A stretch of DNA of 64,000 nucleotides, from contig JARVLF010000006.1 in NCBI GenBank assembly GCA_030849465.1, positions 1,116,001-1,180,000 on the forward strand, read 5' to 3'. Positions 40,296-50,335 of the stretch are shown here, piece after piece. Under the pieces are notes generated by a model. That model saw only the letters and a program-made list of their open reading frames with translations, was not told the origin of the DNA and did not search any database. Position numbers and translations under genes: made by a program. This DNA is from Moesziomyces globuligerus (Eukaryota; Basidiomycota; Ustilaginomycetes; Ustilaginales; Ustilaginaceae). Within the stretch, counting starts at the first letter, position 1; each line of letters starts with the position of its first letter.

Positions 40296-41092
40296 TGCCG
40301 CTTGACATTTCAGCGATCTCACAATTAGGACCATTTTTTATCGCAGCCACTGGTGCACGTGACCTTTCCAGGCAACAACGCGTTCGAGGCGGAGAAATTC
40401 GACTGACCAGAAGTGCGGAAACGCTGTAAATTGTCGGATGTATTGGTCTCGAGGCCGCAAGGCAAAGGAAGCAAAGGAAGCGGATTTTAGGGTCCATGCA
40501 TACGCAGTCTACAGTACAGTCTGCTTGCTGGCGTGCGTCACAGTATGAATCACTAAAGAGCGTGGACGAAAGCGAAGCGCAACGGAGAGCGGCGCAGAGC
40601 GGCGCAGAGCGGCACAGAGCGGCGTAACCGTGCGAGGGCCCTTGATTCACATTCACGATTGATGAGTTGCATTTGACTTCCGCTCCCGCACATCCCACCT
40701 TCTCCTACCACTTCCATCAGCACATCATCAGCACATACGATACCGCTCATCATCCAGCACTGTCCTCTTTGACCGGCATTGGCCGCACATCCCCTCCATC
40801 GCAGCCGCCTCCGCTGCCCACCGCGATCTCGGCCGGCGTGTTGTGCGCACACCCATTACCACTGGCCCTCGATTTGTCCTCCAACGTGTCGGCTGTTCTG
40901 TCTCGCGCCTGGATCGTCCCGGCATAGCGACTACGCCATCCAATGCACTTCGTCTCCAGCCTGGCCCGTCTCCGTCAGCAACAGCACGGCGCGGCGCTCG
41001 TCTAGGCATAGATTCGCTCGTACGCGCACCACCACTTCTCCATCTGCGCATAGGAGCTGGCCTCCAGCAGTATCGCACTCCGCTCGCCTACC
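40296..41092. other. intergenic, no gene seen
   Basis: This 797-bp gap is the 3' flank of DOM34 and the promoter and 5' UTR of the kinesin. A 10-bp tandem repeat (40585-40624) lies in it. Short ORFs on both strands show no family features. Confidence 0.5.
40585..40624. repeat. 10-bp tandem repeat (agagcggcgc-type), about 4 copies
   Basis: Four imperfect copies of a 10-bp GC-rich unit lie about 470 bp upstream of the kinesin start codon. No function is evident. Confidence 0.8.
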
Positions 41093-44000
41093 ATGGCGGA
41101 ATCCTCGATCAATGTCTGCGTCCGCATCCGCCCCTTCAGCGACAAGGAGGCTTCGCAGCTCGCTCCCAACGAGGACCACACACCCTTCCTAGGCGATGGC
41201 GGCCTCGCAGGAGGCATCTCCCCCAACAAGCTCCCCGCAAATCCATCCACAGGCACGACGCTCAAGACCCGCTTTGTCCGTCCCATCGTCAAGCCCATGG
41301 ACCAGAAGGTCCTCGTCTTTGACCCTCCCGACACCAATCCACTCACTCGCCTCTACAACAACAACCCGCTAGCCCACGGCTCCAGACGCAACAAGGACGT
41401 CCGCTATGCCTTTGACCGCGTCTTCGACTCCACCGCTTCACAGACCGACGTCTTCCACGAGACCTGCAAGCCGCTGCTCGACGGCATCCTCAACGGCTAC
41501 AATGCCAGTGTATTTGCCTACGGTGCCACCGGATGCGGAAAGACGCATACCATCAGCGGCACCCCGCACGACCCCGGCCTCATCTTCCTCACCATGAAGG
41601 AGCTCTACAACCGCATCCAGGACGCTCGAGATGACTCGGATGTCCAGATCCGCCTCTCGTACCTCGAAATCTACAACGAGACCATCCGCGATCTCCTCAG
41701 CGCCGAGCCCACTCCCCCAGGCAGCGGCCTCGCGCTGCGCGAAGATGCCAACAACCGCATCTCGGTGGTCGGCATCACCGAGCTCGTCCCCGAGAGTCCA
41801 GAGAGCGTGCTCGAATACCTTCAGGAAGGCAACCTGCGCAGGACCATGAGTCCCACCGAGGCCAACGCCGTCAGCTCGCGCTCCCACGCCGTCCTCCAGA
41901 TCAACGTCACCCAGAAGCCCAAGACGGCCAGCACCACCGAACAGACCACCTCGGCCTCGCTCAACATCATCGACCTCGCCGGCTCCGAGCGCGCCTCGGC
42001 CACGCGCAACAACGGCGCACGCATGAAGGAGGGCGCCAACATCAACAAGTCGCTCCTCGCCCTCGGCAACTGCATCAACGCCCTCTGCCAGTCCGGCGGC
42101 GTCCGCAAGCACGTCCCCTACCGCAACTCGAAGCTCACCCGCCTCCTCAAATTCTCGCTCGGCGGCAACTGCAAGACGGTCATGGTCGTATGCATCAGCC
42201 CTTCCAGTGCGCACTACGAGGAGACGCACAACGCGCTCAAGTACGCCAACCAGGCCAAGAACATCCGCACCAAGGTCAGCCGCAACATGATCAACGTCGA
42301 CCGCCACGTCGCCCAGTACGTACAGGCCATCCACGAGCTCAAGGAAGAAAACGAGCGGCTGCGCGCCCGCCTCGACGAGCGCGGCTCGCTCGAGTCCGCC
42401 GCCGAGAAGCGCAAGCGCGCCGAGATGGGGCGAGAGATGGACGAGGCCAAGAAGCGCATGCGCGAGAGCACCGACAGCGTCACCCGGCTCGTCTCGGACA
42501 AAGCTGCGCTCGAAGCCGTCACCGCCGCCTCCGAGGCGAGGCTTGCCGAGCTCCGCAAGCGGCTTGCAGCGGTCGACGCCGATCTGAGCCAGTTCGCCAG
42601 CCGCGGAGAGGTGCTGCCGTCGGATCTCGAGGGCGAGCGTGACGTGCTCCGCAAGATGGTCGCCGTCGAGGAGCGGACGCTGCACGACGAAGCGACGGCC
42701 GCCGGCGTACGCAGCCTGCTCAACAGCCTCCAGATGCAGCGCGGCATCATCGTCGCCGCCTCGCACAACCAGAAGTTCGACGCAGACGCCTGCGAGTCCA
42801 TCCAGACGCTCGGCAACGCCCTCCTCGCCGAGGTCGAGGCCGAGAAGGCAAAGGTCAAGCTGACCGGCCTGCTCGACGTGCTGCGCCGCAGCACTGCCGA
42901 GTCGACGCAGCTCGTCGCCGTGGCTACGCGCAGCACCATTGCGCTGCGCGAGGTGGCGGGCGAGCTCGAGTACCGTGCCACGCACGCGTCTGCTTCTGCT
43001 GCCTCCGAGGGACCCGAGGACATGTCGTCGACGCTGGCGCTGCTGGCCTCGCAGCTGCGCAGCATCGCGGGCGAGAACGACAAGGTCTTTGAGACGCTGT
43101 GTGGCGCAAGCCTGCCTGCGGTCGCGGTGCCGGTTGCTGCGACGGCGGCGGCTAGCGCGGCGGTACGCCCGGTCAAGTCGGCGCTGGCCTCGACGCTGCG
43201 ACGGTCACGTACGTCTCTGGCGCTCGGTCCGGCGGGCAGCAGTGGCAGCACGACGCATGTCGCGCCGCGCGCCGTCTCATCGTCGGCAGCAAGTGCACGG
43301 GCGGCGGCGGCTTCGTCGCGTCGTGCGTCGATTGCGCCCGCCATGCCGCGGTCGGCCAGCGTGCAGGTCGCCAGCTCTCCCGCATCTATGCCCGCTGCAG
43401 TGGCAGCAGCGGCTGCGCCGGCGCGGCCCGGATTCGCCGCGCCCACGTCGTCGTCTTCGGCGCGGTCGCACGCGGGCGCGGGTAGTCCCGGACGTGCGGC
43501 GCCCGCGCGGCGGGTCAGCGCGGCCGCACGTCGGTTGAGCACCACACGGCCGGCGCGTGCACCCTCGGCCGCGTCGACGTTGGCGGTGGTGGAGGAGAAG
43601 AAGAAGTTTCGCTGGGCGGACGAGGCGGGCGAAGGAGCGATCGACGATCAAGGTCTCGGACGCGCTCACACCGAGCTCGGCGTCGAGAGCGGCTCGAGCA
43701 GCTCAGGTGCCGAGTGGGAAGACGAATCGGATGGCCGCACCACGCCTGCCTCTGCGCCTGCTGCGGCCGGCGAAGCTACCTCGGTGGCAGCCAAGCCGAT
43801 TCCACGCTCGCTCTCGCTCGGCGTCGCAGGTCGGACGATGGCCGCGTTCCCTGGTAAACGGAGCGTTTCGACAACCAGCGCGCTCTCGCCGCTCCGCGAG
43901 GCTGGAGGCTCGGCCGACGAGGCGGACGTCTCTGCCTCGCCCCTCGCAGCACCACCGCAGGTCGCGGTGGGGAGGGCTCCGCTCCGCGCGACGACGAATA

Positions 44001-44305
44001 CCGCTCTGCTCAATAGCGCCACCTTCCCCGTCTTCGACGCGGCCGCGGTGGGCGCGCTGAGCGTACCGGTGAAAAAGGCCTTTCCCAGACCGAGTGCCGG
44101 TGGACCGGGCCCGATCCGTCGCCGCACGCGCACGAGCGTCGCCGTCGCTGCCAACCACCACCCTCTCCTCTCTGGTGCGGGCCTCGTCACCGCCCCGCCG
44201 ATGCGCGTGCCCGGCCAGAGCGGCGTAGGCGACCGCGTCAAGGCCTCGCGCGTCTCGATCGCCGCTCCCACTCTCCGACCCACCGCACCCTCGCTGTTCA
44301 GCTAG
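41093..44305 (+). CDS. KIP3: kinesin-8 motor protein
   Basis: A 1070-residue intronless protein starts at the ATG at 41093. The motor domain covers about residues 5-405. It shows the P-loop GATGCGKT (144-151), switch I SSRSHA (about 261-266), switch II DLAGSE (294-299) and the LTRLLKFSLGGNCKT motif. The extended loop between the first strand and VLVFDPPD, and the neck RTKVSRNMINVDRHVAQYVQAI, are typical of kinesin-8 (Kip3, Klp5/6). Coiled-coil helices follow to about 600. The last 400 residues are Ala/Ser/Arg-rich and disordered. Kinesin-8 walks to microtubule plus ends and shortens or stabilises them, setting spindle and cytoplasmic microtubule length. The stop is 92 bp from the convergent S9 hydrolase gene. 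Confidence 0.93.
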   Translation: MAESSINVCVRIRPFSDKEASQLAPNEDHTPFLGDGGLAGGISPNKLPANPSTGTTLKTRFVRPIVKPMDQKVLVFDPPDTNPLTRLYNNNPLAHGSRRNKDVRYAFDRVFDSTASQTDVFHETCKPLLDGILNGYNASVFAYGATGCGKTHTISGTPHDPGLIFLTMKELYNRIQDARDDSDVQIRLSYLEIYNETIRDLLSAEPTPPGSGLALREDANNRISVVGITELVPESPESVLEYLQEGNLRRTMSPTEANAVSSRSHAVLQINVTQKPKTASTTEQTTSASLNIIDLAGSERASATRNNGARMKEGANINKSLLALGNCINALCQSGGVRKHVPYRNSKLTRLLKFSLGGNCKTVMVVCISPSSAHYEETHNALKYANQAKNIRTKVSRNMINVDRHVAQYVQAIHELKEENERLRARLDERGSLESAAEKRKRAEMGREMDEAKKRMRESTDSVTRLVSDKAALEAVTAASEARLAELRKRLAAVDADLSQFASRGEVLPSDLEGERDVLRKMVAVEERTLHDEATAAGVRSLLNSLQMQRGIIVAASHNQKFDADACESIQTLGNALLAEVEAEKAKVKLTGLLDVLRRSTAESTQLVAVATRSTIALREVAGELEYRATHASASAASEGPEDMSSTLALLASQLRSIAGENDKVFETLCGASLPAVAVPVAATAAASAAVRPVKSALASTLRRSRTSLALGPAGSSGSTTHVAPRAVSSSAASARAAAASSRRASIAPAMPRSASVQVASSPASMPAAVAAAAAPARPGFAAPTSSSSARSHAGAGSPGRAAPARRVSAAARRLSTTRPARAPSAASTLAVVEEKKKFRWADEAGEGAIDDQGLGRAHTELGVESGSSSSGAEWEDESDGRTTPASAPAAAGEATSVAAKPIPRSLSLGVAGRTMAAFPGKRSVSTTSALSPLREAGGSADEADVSASPLAAPPQVAVGRAPLRATTNTALLNSATFPVFDAAAVGALSVPVKKAFPRPSAGGPGPIRRRTRTSVAVAANHHPLLSGAGLVTAPPMRVPGQSGVGDRVKASRVSIAAPTLRPTAPSLFS

Positions 44306-44397
44306 ACTCTCTCACGTGTTATTCGCATTGCATTTGATCCCAAAGCATCGACAAAGGTGTGAGGATGAATTTGAGAGGCAAAAAGGTGTGGGAGAGG

Positions 44398-47256
44398 TTA
44401 GAGGCAGTGAGATTGCCACCAGGCGAGTTCCTGTTGAGTGGCGTCTTTGATGTTTTTGGCGTCGCGGAAGCCGTGACCCTCTCCCTGGTAGACGATGTAC
44501 TTCCAGTCCTTGTCCTCGCGTCGGCCTGCTTGTTTGAGGCGATGGACGAGTTGGTCTGCCTGACTCTGGGGGACGACCTTATCTTCGGAGCCCTGGAGGA
44601 TGAGGATGGGGCTTGTGATGCGGTGGGCAGCGAAGAGGGGGCTTCGATCGTGGTAGAGTTTGGGGTGCGATTCGGGCGTGCCGCCGATGAGCTGGAAGGG
44701 GTACTGCGATTCGAACTTGTGCGACTCGTGCGCGAGCAGCGCGAGCGACGAGATGCCGTACTTGGACACCCCACCTGCAAAGACCGAGGGATGGAAACAC
44801 AGCGCAGCAAGAACCGTGTATCCACCTGCAGAGCCTCCGCTGATCAACATCGACGACGCATCCGCCATCGATCCAGCACCCGCTACGCGCCGAGGCTTGG
44901 CAGTGGTGTTGGTGGCAAGGTGCGGGGAGAGGGTACGGTAGATGCGCTGGAGCGTACGCAGACGCGGGAGCAGCGTGGGGAAGAGCGTCTCGACCCTCGC
45001 ACCCGACTGGGAGCTCGAGCGACCAACGCGCGTAACCAGGGCGAGGGTGTCGACGACGCTAAAGTAGCGCAGGCGCTCGGCGAGGTACATGTCGAGCACG
45101 CGGTCCTGCGGTACGAGCCGTGTCGCCGTACGACTCGAGATGACGCGACCGAACAGGCTGAGCCCGCGCTGCGTCGTCAGCTGCACACCCAACCCCGGCA
45201 CCACCGCCACCGTCTCGGCACACACCCGAGCGAGCTTGGCGGTCGCATACGGCAGCACGGCTGCAGCGGCGACGGCGGCGGCGACGAGCGCACGCGCGCC
45301 GGCGCTCACGGGCCGAACAAGCGCCGGAATACAGTGCGAGTAGCGCTGCATCCACCCAGGCAGATACGCCGCCGCCAGCACAGCAGCTCCCACGGAAGCG
45401 CCACCCCAGAGCACGTCGGTCCAGCCCCACGCCGCACGCGTGTTGCGCAGCGTCACCGTGCACCCGCCAGCATGCTCGTCGATCGTCAGCGCCTCGTCGT
45501 GCTGCGCGTCTTGTTCGATCTCGCGTCGCACAGCCGCCTGCTCGGCACCACTGAGCTGGCCGAATTGCCGCGCGTCGAGACTCGCGCGCGAGCCGAGGAA
45601 CTTGGCCGCAGCCACGCAGTCGACCACGTCGGTCACGCCCCACTGGCCCGTGAGCCGCTCGAGGTACTCGCGGCCATATCCGGTCGAGCCACCGTAGTTG
45701 ACCGCACACACCATGAAGCCGCGGCTCGTCCAGAACTGCGTCTGCAGGTTGAACCCCATCCCCGCACGGCTCGACGGTCCGCCGTGGATGTTGAACACGC
45801 ACGGCGGCGCGCTACCCTTGGGTCCGACGTAGTCGGCGTTCTTGGGCTCGAATACGATCGCGTGCGCGACGGCGGCGTCGCCGTTGGGCAGCGTCGTGGG
45901 GAACTCGATCTCGCGCGCCTCGCTGAGGTAGGCGCGGTCGACCACGCCGTCGGCGACGAGCGTCGAGGAGCGCTTGATCACGTGCACGTTGTCCGGCTGC
46001 AGCACGTACCGATGCGCCGCGAGGCCGCGCAGGTCGATGCGCACCAGCGCCGCCGGCTCGTCCGGCTGCGTGGCGATCAGCACGAACGACGTCGACGTCA
46101 GCCGCCGCAGCTGCGTGCACGAGACAAACGGCGTCGTCAGCGCAATCAGCCGCGGCCGCCGCAGGTTGATCAGCCCCAAGCGATCTTTGGCGCCCTCGGA
46201 GTAGGAGACTACCAGCAGGTCCGGCGACAGCGCCACGTAGTCCGAATTGTTGCACGTCCAGCACGGCGCGCTAAAGTCGTGCGCCACCGGCTCGGGCAGC
46301 ACGGCCGCGGGCACCGTCAGCAGCGACGCCCCATCCGCCTCGGAGCCCACCGTCGTCGAGTACAGATTCAGGAAGCCGGACGCATCGCACGTGAAGAAAA
46401 GCCTCGCTGCCTCCTCGGACGCGTCGGCCGGGATCGCCCATACCGGGTTTTGCAGCACCTGCTGCTTGGCGCCAGTAGATGCGGGCATCTGGACGCGCGT
46501 GGCCTCGACGAGCTTGGGAGCAGCCGGATCGGATCGGTCGAGCTTGGCGACCCACAGCTGCGTGTCCCACCACGGCATGCTCGGGTGGTTCCAGCTGACC
46601 CAGCAGACGTACCTGCCGTTGGGCGAGAAGCGGGCGAACGTGTAGAAGTCGCGCATCTGCGGTCCTGCTCCCTCGTCGCTCGGCTCGTCCGCCGTCTTGC
46701 CCTGCAGCAGCGTATGCACCTTGGCGGGGCTGCTCGCGAGGTCGAGCAGCACGATCGAGTTGCGCACGGTCGACGGCGTGTCGTCCGTATGATCCTCCTG
46801 CACGGCCAGGCACAGATCGGCCTCGCTCGGATGCGGACCAAAATCGGCGTAGCGGAGCGCAGCGTTGGCGGGCATGACCACCTTGGGCTGTCCGCCCAGC
46901 GCGGCGCGGAGCACATCGAACGACTTGGGGTTGTAGTCGGAAAAGAGGAAGCTGCCGTCAGCGAGGCTCGCGGCCGCCCCGCCGCCGTACTCATGCACGC
47001 CCGAGCGCGCGCTGTACTTGCCGGCGCTGACCTCGACGGCGTCGGCCGAAGAGAGGCTCGATGTGTGCATGAGCGCGTAGCGGCCGGACTCGCTCATGCG
47101 CAGCTCGACCCAGGCGACCTCGTTGCCGTCGGTGGCATTGGCAGGAACGAGCACCTCGGAGAGACCCGTGGCCTTCTGCAGAAGCAGGTCGGTGGTGATG
47201 GGCGACTCCCAGAAGCCGTAGGGAGCCACCGTCTTTGACTGCTTGGACGACGTCAT
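44398..47256 (-). CDS. S9 (prolyl oligopeptidase) family hydrolase with large internal insertion
   Basis: Starting at the ATG at 47256 (the frame is open further upstream but reads as UTR), the protein has 952 residues. The N-terminal part is a beta-propeller-like region (YGFWESPITTDLLL, VHEYGGGA, RFSPNGRYVCWVSWNHP). The C-terminal alpha/beta hydrolase part has FNIHGGPSSRAGMGFN, VNYGGSTGYGREYLERLTGQWGVTDV, catalytic Ser809 in GGSAGGY, Asp892 in GSEDKVVP and His928 in GEGHGFR. It belongs to the S9C-type acyl- or dipeptidyl-peptidase-like group. Between residues about 555 and 802, where relatives have about ten residues, this protein has about 248 extra residues with two hydrophobic stretches. 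Whether activity is kept is unknown, but all three catalytic residues are present. Confidence 0.87.
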   Translation of the reverse strand: MTSSKQSKTVAPYGFWESPITTDLLLQKATGLSEVLVPANATDGNEVAWVELRMSESGRYALMHTSSLSSADAVEVSAGKYSARSGVHEYGGGAAASLADGSFLFSDYNPKSFDVLRAALGGQPKVVMPANAALRYADFGPHPSEADLCLAVQEDHTDDTPSTVRNSIVLLDLASSPAKVHTLLQGKTADEPSDEGAGPQMRDFYTFARFSPNGRYVCWVSWNHPSMPWWDTQLWVAKLDRSDPAAPKLVEATRVQMPASTGAKQQVLQNPVWAIPADASEEAARLFFTCDASGFLNLYSTTVGSEADGASLLTVPAAVLPEPVAHDFSAPCWTCNNSDYVALSPDLLVVSYSEGAKDRLGLINLRRPRLIALTTPFVSCTQLRRLTSTSFVLIATQPDEPAALVRIDLRGLAAHRYVLQPDNVHVIKRSSTLVADGVVDRAYLSEAREIEFPTTLPNGDAAVAHAIVFEPKNADYVGPKGSAPPCVFNIHGGPSSRAGMGFNLQTQFWTSRGFMVCAVNYGGSTGYGREYLERLTGQWGVTDVVDCVAAAKFLGSRASLDARQFGQLSGAEQAAVRREIEQDAQHDEALTIDEHAGGCTVTLRNTRAAWGWTDVLWGGASVGAAVLAAAYLPGWMQRYSHCIPALVRPVSAGARALVAAAVAAAAVLPYATAKLARVCAETVAVVPGLGVQLTTQRGLSLFGRVISSRTATRLVPQDRVLDMYLAERLRYFSVVDTLALVTRVGRSSSQSGARVETLFPTLLPRLRTLQRIYRTLSPHLATNTTAKPRRVAGAGSMADASSMLISGGSAGGYTVLAALCFHPSVFAGGVSKYGISSLALLAHESHKFESQYPFQLIGGTPESHPKLYHDRSPLFAAHRITSPILILQGSEDKVVPQSQADQLVHRLKQAGRREDKDWKYIVYQGEGHGFRDAKNIKDATQQELAWWQSHCL

Positions 47257-47588
47257 TGCGCGAAGGACGAATGCAAGGACGACGATGTGGGAGGAAAGGA
47301 AGGAGGCGAGGCGAGGTTGGAACAAGGGTCTGTGCTCTGGTCGAGCCGAGAAAGATAGCAAAAGCGCCTTCGGATAGACGGCTTCCGAAGGCCGAATGCC
47401 TTCGCGAGAGGGCCGATGAGCAGATATCGGCCACGACATCGCACATCGGGCAGAGAAAGTGGAGGTTTGGCGCAGCATCCGCCTCTGGTCGTGCTTCGGC
47501 TGCCTGATCCATTCACTTCATCAACATCACCATCACTACCACCGCCGCCCCACCAATCTTGTCGCTTCGGCACAGTGTAGGCTTCAAG
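47257..47588. other. divergent promoter region
   Basis: This 332-bp gap lies between the S9 hydrolase (minus) and the two-exon gene at 47589 (plus). The sequence just before 47589 is CA/CT-rich, as in a 5' UTR. No other element is seen. Confidence 0.5.
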
Positions 47589-49094
47589 ATGAGTGGCGCG
47601 ACGGTGAGGAAGAAGTTCACTCAGCGCAATGTGTTCTACCTGCGCGCATCACCGTACGTGGTGCTGCAAACGATCCTCTACCTCGACTATCGGCACGTGG
47701 AGTGGATGAACCTCAACCCGCAGATCCTGACGCAGGTGCTCTCGATCCTACGCACACGCATCATGCCTAAGCTCCGAAAGGAGTCCGACTCGTCCGGCAA
47801 GCTGTCGGCGATGAGTAAGAAGGAGCGCGTCGATGTGTATTCCGACCGCGACTTCCAGGTGGCCTACTTTTTCCGCCGCATGGACGACCGCCACTCTGTG
47901 CTGCTCAAGGAGAAGAGCCTCGTCTTTCCTGCCGATCCCACTCTCGCAGAGGTCAAGGTCGAGAACGAGGCGGACGGCAACATCCACGCACCTATTCCGA
48001 GGGCGACGGCGACGCCCGCTCCGGTCCCACGGCCGACACAGTCTGCGCCGGCAAGCTCAGCAGCAGAGGGAGGGTCGAGCAGCGATCAACCAGTGCAGAT
48101 CAAGGATTCGCCCGAGCCTGAGGCGGTATTTTCCTCGCCGAACGCAAGCATGGCCTCGCTCTCGGGGGTAGACGACAACGCGCTCTTTCGAGGCGGGGGC
48201 GATGATGGCGACAGGCTCGCCATGCCTCCGCCCGAGTCCACCCCCAGGCGGCGTGGGGCCAGCCAGACAAGCGATGGAGGCGGCCCGCCACGTCGATCCA
48301 AGCGCGTCCGCATCCATGAGGACCGAGACATCAAGCCCGAAGCCTCTGCCGATGCAGCGGAAGGGGTCGAGGTCGATCAATCGTCTGCTATACCCGCGAC
48401 TGCTGACCGAGCCGAAGGCGACGACGATACAGAGAACGCTGCGATTATCATCACCGAAGAGGACGAGGAGAAGATGAAGCCCAAGCTCCAAGTCCGCTAC
48501 GCAGGATTCCGGATGTAAGTCGCCGCTCCTTCCCCCATCTTGCACATCGAGGAAGAGTCGACTGATCTCAATTGCATGCGGTTCATCAGATTTGGCAAGT
48601 TGCTGGTTCTGGTGGTGGAGCCGTCCAAACGGACGCTGGCGGCGCATCCGGAGCTGTTCGGCGAGAAGAAGACGGCCGAGGTGCGCCAGCTGTCCGTAGC
48701 TCCCGTGTCCATGACGCCCGGACCGGGCAGCAATCGGGCGGGCTCGGTGCAGGCGCGCTTCACCTCGCTCGAGCCGACGGAACGCTCGAGCCGCAACGCG
48801 AGCATCGGACGTGGCTCTACACCGCTCTTTCGAGGCGCTACGCCAGCCTACAGCGAAGCATCGGGTACGCCTGGGCCCTCGCGCACATCGGCAACGCCCA
48901 CACCAGCATCGCCTTCGGCACGCCAGCCAAGTCTGGCTGCCAACGAGGCGTTGGGCGTGGTCGAAGGAGATGCAGCCGACGAGATCGACGACGGACCGAC
49001 GATCGGCGAGCTAGAGGGCATCGAGCTGGCCACGCAGATGCTCGAGCGAGAGGAGCAGACCATGGGTGGAAACGACATTGACGATGGAGATTAG
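47589..49094 (+). CDS. unrecognised conserved-looking protein (two exons)
   Basis: Exon 1 (47589-48514) and exon 2 (48590-49094) are joined by removing a 75-nt intron (GTAAGT ... ATCAG with an ACTGAT branch-like site). The junction reads AGFRI-FGKLLVLVVEPSKR, giving 476 residues. The first 125 residues look structured: RNVFYLRASPYVVLQTILYLDYRHVEW, then LSILRTRIMPKLRKE, then YSDRDFQVAYFFRRM. After that comes an acidic, Ser/Pro-rich linker with a KRVRIHEDRD nuclear-signal-like cluster. The central strand pair LQVRYAGFRI and KLLVLVVEP closes the folded part. The tail is Ser/Pro-rich and ends in an acidic GNDIDDGD. I do not recognise the family. Confidence 0.8.
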
Positions 49095-49189
49095 CCTCGT
49101 CGTAGCTGCTTCAAATGGCTGATTCGCGTCCCGAGTTCAACCTGGACGTGGGCGATGACGTCTGTGTTCAGCGTGCGTGATTTGATCTT

Positions 49190-50335
49190 TTACGAAGCAG
49201 CGTTGCAGGCTGCGGGCCACCATTTATCCTGCAGCTCGATGTCGGCGGTGCGTGAGTCGAGCGTTGCGAAGCGCTGGCTCTTTGCGTGCACTTCGAGCAG
49301 TGCGGATGGCACGAGGGCGTCGTTGGAATGGAAGCCATCTGGCTGACCCTGCGCCTCGGTCCGAGTCGTATCGCCGGGGCTTCTGAGATCAGCAGTACAT
49401 GCGCTGGCGATGTACATTCCTGCGTCTTCGAGGCTCGTGGTGAAGGGGGCCCACGGGAGGATGTAGGACATGGCCAGCCGGGTGAGGAGGCCCGATTCGC
49501 GAGCGAGCGCGGTCTGCGGCACGAACCCGGGCTGTACCACGACGACTTGGACACTGCCCGCTGGAACATCCAGCGAGCGGAACGAATCCTCGAGCCTACG
49601 GCGCAGCGCTCGCACGCCGAGCATCTGGAGGAATTTGGAGGCGGCGTACGTCTCGCGCAGCGTCCACGGCGAGTCCTGCGCCGTCTCGCGGGACGAGGTG
49701 GCGAACGAACGATCGAGCACATCGAGATGCTTGAGCGAGCGATGAAGCGCACTGCCCGTAAAGACGATGCGCGTGCGTCGGCCGTTTTTTGCATTGTGCG
49801 CGATGGTCGGAGCCAGCATCGAGATCAAGACGAGATGGGCCACGTGGTTGACACACGCCGTCGTCTCGATCCGACCCTCTCGATCCACGAGTTGGTCGGA
49901 CGCGTACTGGACCGCACCCGAAACTCTGTCCTCATCTATCACCAGCTCGCGGTTCGACTTGGCGACGGCTGCGTTGAGAAGCAAAATGTCTACGCCAGAA
50001 GCAGGTTCGTCCGTGCCCACGATTGGTCGCTGCTGCAGTTCCTGGTTGAGTGCGCTTGCCGCCTTGCGCACAGAAGCGAGCGAGGCGAGATCCATCGGCT
50101 TGATCTTGAGGCAAAGCTCATCGCTCGGAATCTGAGGCGTCGCCGATGCCTGCCTCGCAGCTCGGAATTGCTCGACGAGACGATGGCGCGCTCGAACGAC
50201 CGGCGCAGCGGCTGGATCCCTGACCAGGAGGGTGAGGCTACAGCTGGAAGCGAGCGACGGAGACGCGAGCAGCGTCTTGAGCGCCTCGAAGCCGAGGCCG
50301 GAATGACCCCCTGTCGCGATGATCCGGGTCGCCAT
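49190..50335 (-). CDS. short-chain dehydrogenase/reductase
   Basis: A 381-residue intronless protein starts at the ATG at 50335. The nucleotide-binding motif is a TGGHSGLG variant (residues 8-15) of the Rossmann T-G-x3-G-x-G pattern. LLLNAAV replaces the usual N-N-A-G. The catalytic Ser lies in FTGSALH and the Tyr-Lys pair in YAASK. The length and the VQPGFVPQTALAR region fit the extended or light-dependent-reductase-like SDR group rather than the short classical group. Substrate and pathway are not readable from the sequence. It converges with the two-exon gene, stops 95 bp apart. Confidence 0.88.
   Translation of the reverse strand: MATRIIATGGHSGLGFEALKTLLASPSLASSCSLTLLVRDPAAAPVVRARHRLVEQFRAARQASATPQIPSDELCLKIKPMDLASLASVRKAASALNQELQQRPIVGTDEPASGVDILLLNAAVAKSNRELVIDEDRVSGAVQYASDQLVDREGRIETTACVNHVAHLVLISMLAPTIAHNAKNGRRTRIVFTGSALHRSLKHLDVLDRSFATSSRETAQDSPWTLRETYAASKFLQMLGVRALRRRLEDSFRSLDVPAGSVQVVVVQPGFVPQTALARESGLLTRLAMSYILPWAPFTTSLEDAGMYIASACTADLRSPGDTTRTEAQGQPDGFHSNDALVPSALLEVHAKSQRFATLDSRTADIELQDKWWPAACNAAS

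Noticed and set aside
40585..40624. Tandem GC-rich repeat as a replication origin or transposon end
   Set aside because: It has only four imperfect 10-bp copies with no inverted repeat, target-site duplication or AT-rich element.
44359..47238. 959-codon plus-strand ORF antisense to the S9 hydrolase
   Set aside because: The composition is the same GC-driven Arg/His/Gly mix, and the minus strand carries all catalytic motifs of the S9 family.
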